DNA of 10,234 bases, taken from Alphaproteobacteria bacterium (lineage in GTDB: Bacteria; Pseudomonadota; Alphaproteobacteria; Rhizobiales; Hyphomicrobiaceae). The translations under genes were made by a program, and so were the position numbers. Within the stretch, counting starts at the first letter, position 1. Every line of letters starts with the position of its first letter. The notes under the pieces were generated by a model that saw only the letters and a list, made by a program, of their open reading frames with translations, was not told the DNA's origin and did not search any database. This document shows positions 6,342 through 10,234 of the stretch, piece after piece. The stretch lies in assembly GCA_022600335.1 (NCBI GenBank), contig JAHZKN010000308.1, positions 1 to 10,234 on the forward strand. Reading direction: 5' to 3'.

Positions 6342-6449
6342 CTATCGGCGCTATGTATGCGCGACACCGGGAGGGATCCGGTGCCTCAGGCTGCGTCATC
6401 GGCTAGACGGGGGGACTACCGATGTAGGTGTTGACGCCTCCTGCATGTT
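6307..6449 (-). ncRNA. Candidate small RNA with C-rich loops
   Basis: The minus strand of this protein-free stretch folds as a chain of hairpins. Helix 1: CAGG-AG-GCGT (6443-6434) with ACGC-AG-CCTG (6396-6387), the AG pairs being tandem G-A mismatches, then after a nine-base bulge CATCGG/CCGATG (6424-6419 with 6402-6397) and TAG/CTA. Helix 2: GGCACCGG/CCGGTGTC (6385-6378 with 6370-6363). Helix 3: GCGC/GCGC (6362-6359 with 6351-6348). Last comes the terminator at 6341-6307. The loops of helix 1, helix 2 and the terminator are C-rich: UCCCCCCGU, AUCCCUC and UCCCCCC. The tandem G-A mismatches exist only on the minus strand, which fixes the orientation. TATTCT (6459-6454) could be a -10 box; the -35 is poor. 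The 5' end is approximate. It does not show the long rod of 6S RNA or the SRP RNA core. It could instead be part of a long lolA 3' untranslated region. Confidence 0.55.
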
Positions 6450-6688
6450 CTAAAGAATAGGACGAAGTGGCGCACCAAAACAGATGGCATGTGCAATCAT
6501 CACGAAAAAGTGATCGTTTTGCCGGATTTTCCACAGTTCTGCGATTGCTTTGCGTTAATTTCGCCACAGGCCTGAGTCGGATGCTCGGCGATCTGAACAA
6601 CGGGAGATCACCAGCTCACAGCGGCCAAGCTGCCACTGCAGCCTCTCCACAGCGCTAACTCTCCGACCTAAAAAACTGCACTATCAGG
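6450..6688. other. Gap downstream of lolA, no gene recognised
   Basis: No convincing protein gene on either strand. A short plus-strand open frame at 6467-6658 has no ribosome binding site and resembles nothing I know. A small inverted repeat ATCAC/GTGAT (6499-6503 and 6510-6514) encloses GAAAAA. Just past the lolA stop, the minus strand has a T-run (6675-6670) after only a 3-bp stem, too weak to call a terminator. Confidence 0.5.
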
Positions 6689-7387
6689 CTAAGGGTGTTG
6701 CATCAGGCCGACCGGCTTGATCTTGAACATCCGAGCGTCGATTTTTTCGTCCTTAACCAAGTTCCCGATTACCACCCGGGTGTCCTGGCCTTGGGCATCC
6801 TTCGTCAGCCATTCCTCAAGCTCGAAGTCTGGCTTGCGCGAAAAGGTCAGTTTGATGTGGCCGGGCGTTGCGCTGTTTTTGTCGCGCAACCCCAACACGA
6901 CCTGATCGTCTGATTCTTTAACACCAGTGATCAACGCATCCCGCAGCAAATCAACATTTTTGCGCAACAGCAAGCGGAACGGCGTTTGGTCCAGCTCGAC
7001 CCGATCTTCATTATTGAGATCGTAGTCTTGGATAGCCAAGAAACGACCGTCAGAGATAATCACCTGGCGGCTTGGCTTATTGTAATTAAAGCGAAATTTT
7101 CCGGGCCGCTGCATGAGGAAGTTGCCTCGCATGGGCCGCTTACCCTTGGCATACTGAATAAACTTGCCTTTGAGATCACCGAGCGAATTGAAGTAGCTTG
7201 CGACCTGCTTAACCAGCTCGGTTTGGCGCTCACTCAGGACCAATCCTGACGTGCCGCGCTTAGCCACTTCCGCACTCCACCCAGACCCCGACGTGCCTGT
7301 GTCTGACTTGTTTTCCTTAGCAAACGCTGCTTGCGCAACGACTACAGCACCAAATACCAATACTGTCAGAGCAGTTTTCAACGTCAT
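6689..7387 (-). CDS. lolA: Outer-membrane lipoprotein carrier protein LolA
   Basis: Periplasmic chaperone that takes lipoproteins from LolCDE at the inner membrane to the outer membrane. The product has 232 residues with a clear signal peptide (about 1-23, cleavage after AFA) and a charged and Ser/Gly-rich stretch, then the LolA fold from about residue 50. Typical elements are VASYFNSLGDLKGKFIQY, GNFLMQRPGKFRFNYNKPS, QVIISDGRFLAIQDYDL and DQTPFRLLLRKNVDLL. It is longer than E. coli LolA, mainly through the region after the signal peptide. AAGGG nine bases before the ATG at 7387 supports the start. It follows ftsK in the same orientation by 193 bases, and co-transcription is likely because no terminator is seen between them. 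Confidence 0.92.
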   Translation of the reverse strand: MTLKTALTVLVFGAVVVAQAAFAKENKSDTGTSGSGWSAEVAKRGTSGLVLSERQTELVKQVASYFNSLGDLKGKFIQYAKGKRPMRGNFLMQRPGKFRFNYNKPSRQVIISDGRFLAIQDYDLNNEDRVELDQTPFRLLLRKNVDLLRDALITGVKESDDQVVLGLRDKNSATPGHIKLTFSRKPDFELEEWLTKDAQGQDTRVVIGNLVKDEKIDARMFKIKPVGLMQHP

Positions 7388-7399
7388 TCGAATAGGCCC

Positions 7400-7591
7400 T
7401 TAAAATCGAATCAATTGCGCACCGGCAGGTGTCAGCCCGCCGTCATTCCGCAATATTGCGTCCAGATCTAGGCGACTCAAGGCCGCCACAGCGAACCATG
7501 GCAGCGTTTTCGCGACTTTAGAATGTCGAACATGAACGCAGGGGAAGGTTGTGCCCAGCCTGTGGCGAATTGCGCCCGCTTTAGGCGGCAT
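7400..7591 (-). CDS. Doubtful 63-residue open frame between ftsK and lolA
   Basis: This frame starts with an ATG that overlaps the last 11 bases of ftsK and stops 12 bases before the lolA start, so it fills the gap as a coupled gene would. Against it: no Shine-Dalgarno before the ATG, no third-position base bias obvious by eye, and no recognised motif, signal peptide or membrane segment. The product is basic at its N-terminus and contains LPWFAVAALSRLDLDAIL. It may be chance. Confidence 0.2.
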   Translation of the reverse strand: MPPKAGAIRHRLGTTFPCVHVRHSKVAKTLPWFAVAALSRLDLDAILRNDGGLTPAGAQLIRF

Positions 7592-10234
7592 TATCGGCAG
7601 TCGAGCCCGCTGAGATCAATATGTCTCGCTTGCCGCCGGGCCCAGCTGGGCCAATGACGCCCTCGCGCTCCATACGCTCTATGAGATCCGCCGCTCGATT
7701 GTAGCCAATGGCAAGGCGTCGCTGAATATAGCTTGTTGAGGCTTTACGATCACGCTGAACAATGGCCAATGCTTGATCAAAGAGATCGTTGGTCGTGCCT
7801 GTGCTGCGCGTGTCGTGAGCTTGGTTTGCAGGCTCCTGAGACTCCGTCACTTCAGCAACATACTTAGGTGCACCCTGCGATCTGAGATGGTCAGCAATTG
7901 CTTCCACTTCTTCATCAGAGACAAAGGGTCCGTGAATACGCACAGTCTGGCCCGAGCCTGATGCATAGAGCATGTCGCCCTGACCCAACAACTGCTCGGC
8001 ACCTTGTTCATTCAGAATGGTGCGACTATCAACCTTTGAGGTGACTTTGAAACTCATGCGTGTTGGAAAGTTCGCCTTGATAGTGCCAGTGATCACATCC
8101 ACGGACGGGCGTTGAGTTGCCATGATGAGATGAATTCCAGCCGCACGCGCCATCTGCGCAAGGCGTTGGATGGCCGCCTCAAGTTCCTTGCCGGCGACAA
8201 GCATGAGATCTGCAAATTCATCAACGACAATGACAATATACGGCAGCACCTCAAGATCCATGTTTTGCTGTTCATAGATCGCTTGTCCGCTGGCATCGAA
8301 GCCAGTGTGCACCGTCCGCGATAAGCGTTCGCCACGCTTCTTCGCATTGCGCACGCGGTTGTTGTACACATCGATATTGCGCACCGAGAGTTTGGTCATG
8401 CGCTTGTAGCGCTCTTCCATTTCTCGCACCGCCCAGTTCAAGGCGACGACCGCCTGTTGAGGATCTGTAATCACCGGTGACAAGAGATGCGGAATGTTAT
8501 TGTAGATCGACAGCTCCAGCATTTTTGGATCGATCATCAACAACCGGCATGCGTCCGGTGCGTGGCGATAGAGCATCGATAGCACCATGGCGTTGACACC
8601 GACGGATTTGCCCGAACCTGTTGTTCCAGCGACCAGTAGGTGTGGCATGCGCGCCAAATCGGCGATGATTGGTTCACCACCGATAGATTTTCCTAAAGCT
8701 AAAGGCAGTGATGCCTGTGACGTACGAAACGCTTGAGCATCTAAGATTTCGCGCAGATATACAGATTGCCGTTGGCTATTTGGTAGCTCAATGCCAATTG
8801 CGTTGCGACCTGGCACGACAGCAACCCGTGCAGAGATAGCACTCATGGAGCGCGCGATATCATCTGCAAGGCCAATGACACGCGATGATTTCGTGCCGCG
8901 CGCGGGCTCAAATTCATACAACGTCACAACTGGTCCAGGGTGAATGTTCTTTACCGCACCTTTGATACCAAAATCGGCAAGCACGCTTTGCAAAGCTTCC
9001 GCCCGCACGCGCAGCTGTTCCGGTGTTGCATCGAACGAAGTCTGGGCAGGGCTTGGGCGGCTTAATAGATTTGTCGACGGGCGCACAAACCCAACTCTAG
9101 CGGTTCTCGCAGATGCGCCGCGCAACATGCCAGGTACCGCGGTTCCGGTGACAGCCATCGGATCGCGTGGCGCGGCTGCAGTTTGCGCTACGGATGGCGG
9201 TGGGATTGGTTGCTCGACTTCAATCTGTGCATTGGCAGGTGCGAAACGGCGTGCCATGGCGCGGCTTGTTTCATCGACGTCATCGTGATCGTCCTCAACA
9301 CCACCATCATCGGCTGCAAAGGCAGCAAACTGTTCTGCAATACTTACGTCTGGCGCACCGCCCGGACGGAGTACAGATTGGGATGCGGTCTCAGATGGTG
9401 GCCGCGGTACCCAACTGGATTGGGCAGCTGGCGCTATGGCAGCCACAGCCATTGCCCCAACCCCGACACGAGGACCACCCGGCATAGCCGCTTGTGATAT
9501 CTGGCCTGCCTGTTGCACGACCGCGGGCTGCGCTACAGACGCCTGCACCACCTGCGCATCCGACACAATTGGGTTGGGAGGCAACGGCCTGAGCCCAACA
9601 TGCTCAGACATTGGTCTCTCAGCGTCCAAAGGCTCCGACGTTAATGCAGGCGTCGGCTCTGGATGGGATTGCGGCAGCCAATTTTTCAATCGAGATCGCA
9701 CAGCACCTTGCGCGCGCCACGCAGCGTCCTGAATGAGAGAGGCTGTTGACGTGGTCGGCTCGACCAAGTGCTGTGGTTCGGGCGAAGCGGCGATATGCGA
9801 CTCTCGTGCAACAATGATGCTCGGACCCGCGTCAACACTCGGTCCAGTTGCTTCATTGCCGATCGCTTCACTTGCTCGCGCTAGCGCGTTTGCGTGCTCA
9901 ACGCGGCGGTCCTCGTCTTCAGGATCAGGCCAATCCTTTTCGAGTGTCTCTCGCACGCCTTGGTGTAGCCGTTTGGCTTCGTTGAGTAACGAGTTTTGCC
10001 ACGAATCTGCTTTTTGACGCCAATTGACCTTGCGCAACGGCTGACGCAGCACGCGCACAACATCACGCATTTCTAGGCCAATGGAATGCACCAGAGACGT
10101 TGCACCAATGGCAAACAACAAAATCCCAGTTGCTAAACTGGCGCGCGCTGGATTGACTACAGAAAAAACGCCAGCGCCTAGCCCAAATACAAAGTCACCT
10201 AGAATGCCGCCATAGCCATGTTCAATTGGCCAAT
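7581..10234 (-). CDS. ftsK: DNA translocase FtsK, N-terminus cut by window edge
   Basis: Septum-anchored, DNA-pumping ATPase that clears and aligns the chromosome termini at division and activates XerCD at dif. The visible 883 residues run from the end of the membrane domain to the stop; the start and first membrane segments lie beyond the right edge. In order: HGYGG-LGD and one membrane segment (LATGILLFAIGATSL), a long Ala/Pro/Gln-rich linker of about 300 residues coded around 9050-10000, the alpha/beta motor with Walker A GTTGSGKS (8627-8604) and Walker B IVIVVDEFADLM (about 8240-8202), and the C-terminal gamma winged helix (about 7797-7618: LFDQALAIVQRDRKASTSYI, NRAADLIERMEREGVIGP). The gamma domain reads KOPS orientation sequences. 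The frame has no internal ATG near its visible upstream end; it simply continues off the window. Confidence 0.96.
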   Translation of the reverse strand, partial: WPIEHGYGGILGDFVFGLGAGVFSVVNPARASLATGILLFAIGATSLVHSIGLEMRDVVRVLRQPLRKVNWRQKADSWQNSLLNEAKRLHQGVRETLEKDWPDPEDEDRRVEHANALARASEAIGNEATGPSVDAGPSIIVARESHIAASPEPQHLVEPTTSTASLIQDAAWRAQGAVRSRLKNWLPQSHPEPTPALTSEPLDAERPMSEHVGLRPLPPNPIVSDAQVVQASVAQPAVVQQAGQISQAAMPGGPRVGVGAMAVAAIAPAAQSSWVPRPPSETASQSVLRPGGAPDVSIAEQFAAFAADDGGVEDDHDDVDETSRAMARRFAPANAQIEVEQPIPPPSVAQTAAAPRDPMAVTGTAVPGMLRGASARTARVGFVRPSTNLLSRPSPAQTSFDATPEQLRVRAEALQSVLADFGIKGAVKNIHPGPVVTLYEFEPARGTKSSRVIGLADDIARSMSAISARVAVVPGRNAIGIELPNSQRQSVYLREILDAQAFRTSQASLPLALGKSIGGEPIIADLARMPHLLVAGTTGSGKSVGVNAMVLSMLYRHAPDACRLLMIDPKMLELSIYNNIPHLLSPVITDPQQAVVALNWAVREMEERYKRMTKLSVRNIDVYNNRVRNAKKRGERLSRTVHTGFDASGQAIYEQQNMDLEVLPYIVIVVDEFADLMLVAGKELEAAIQRLAQMARAAGIHLIMATQRPSVDVITGTIKANFPTRMSFKVTSKVDSRTILNEQGAEQLLGQGDMLYASGSGQTVRIHGPFVSDEEVEAIADHLRSQGAPKYVAEVTESQEPANQAHDTRSTGTTNDLFDQALAIVQRDRKASTSYIQRRLAIGYNRAADLIERMEREGVIGPAGPGGKRDILISAGSTADNAA

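Noticed and set aside
6365..6383. CACCGG/CCGGTG palindrome with GGGAGGG, resembling a KOPS site (GGGNAGGG) next to ftsK
   Set aside because: It lacks one base of the KOPS pattern and is explained better as helix 2 of the candidate RNA.
6307..6449. 6S RNA, SRP RNA or tmRNA as identity of the candidate RNA
   Set aside because: No long 5'-3' closing rod with a central bubble, no SRP GGAAG/AGCA core, no tmRNA tag frame or tRNA-like ends were seen.
6526..6534. TTTTCCACA, one mismatch from a DnaA box
   Set aside because: A single imperfect match with no neighbouring boxes or AT-rich unwinding region; not an origin.
6467..6658. Plus-strand open frame of 63 residues in the lolA-downstream gap
   Set aside because: No ribosome binding site, no recognisable motif, and it crosses the inverted repeat region; looks like chance.
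6251..6688. Possible remnant of an exodeoxyribonuclease III (xthA) gene, often found near lolA in alphaproteobacteria
   Set aside because: I could not recognise any piece of that protein in the frames of this stretch.
8944..9497. Several plus-strand open frames of about 100 residues
   Set aside because: They are opposite the low-complexity FtsK linker, whose biased composition opens shadow frames.

Overview
The window reads as chromosomal DNA of a moderately GC-rich alphaproteobacterium. The content supporting this is a UbiH/UbiF-family flavin hydroxylase, TesB, a GlnK-AmtB pair behind a sigma54-type promoter, a short YkuD-domain protein, an OmpR-type response regulator, and FtsK followed by LolA. 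Nothing points to a phage, insertion sequence, CRISPR array or genomic island. I cannot name a genus.

Layout. Positions 1-1159 (minus) hold a ubiquinone-biosynthesis-type hydroxylase cut by the left edge. It diverges from tesB (1158-2057, plus), and the two outermost ATG codons share one CATG. A terminator at 2124-2164 closes tesB. A sigma54-like promoter at 2196-2212 then precedes glnK (2299-2637) and amtB (2704-4095), the nitrogen sensing and ammonium transport pair, which ends in a strong terminator at 4153-4187. A short L,D-transpeptidase-family gene (4186-4716, minus) runs into that terminator from the other side. It diverges from an orphan OmpR/PhoB-type response regulator (4827-5513), followed by a stand-alone cyclic-nucleotide-binding-fold protein (5699-6250). 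After a 438-base gap without a convincing protein gene come lolA (6689-7387, minus), a doubtful 63-residue frame (7400-7591, minus) and ftsK (7581 to the right edge, minus, start missing). The ftsK-lolA order suggests co-transcription.

Most of the window is ordinary housekeeping sequence. The most interesting part is in the 6251-6688 gap. The minus strand there shows a compact chain of stem-loops ending in a canonical Rho-independent terminator (6307-6341). The loops of the three larger stem-loops are C-rich, two of them carrying six consecutive C. This looks like a trans-acting small RNA of about 140 nt that would pair with G-rich leaders. The leaders of glnK (2237-2243) and of the response regulator (4772-4777) in this same window both carry matching G-runs. 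That target link is inference only.
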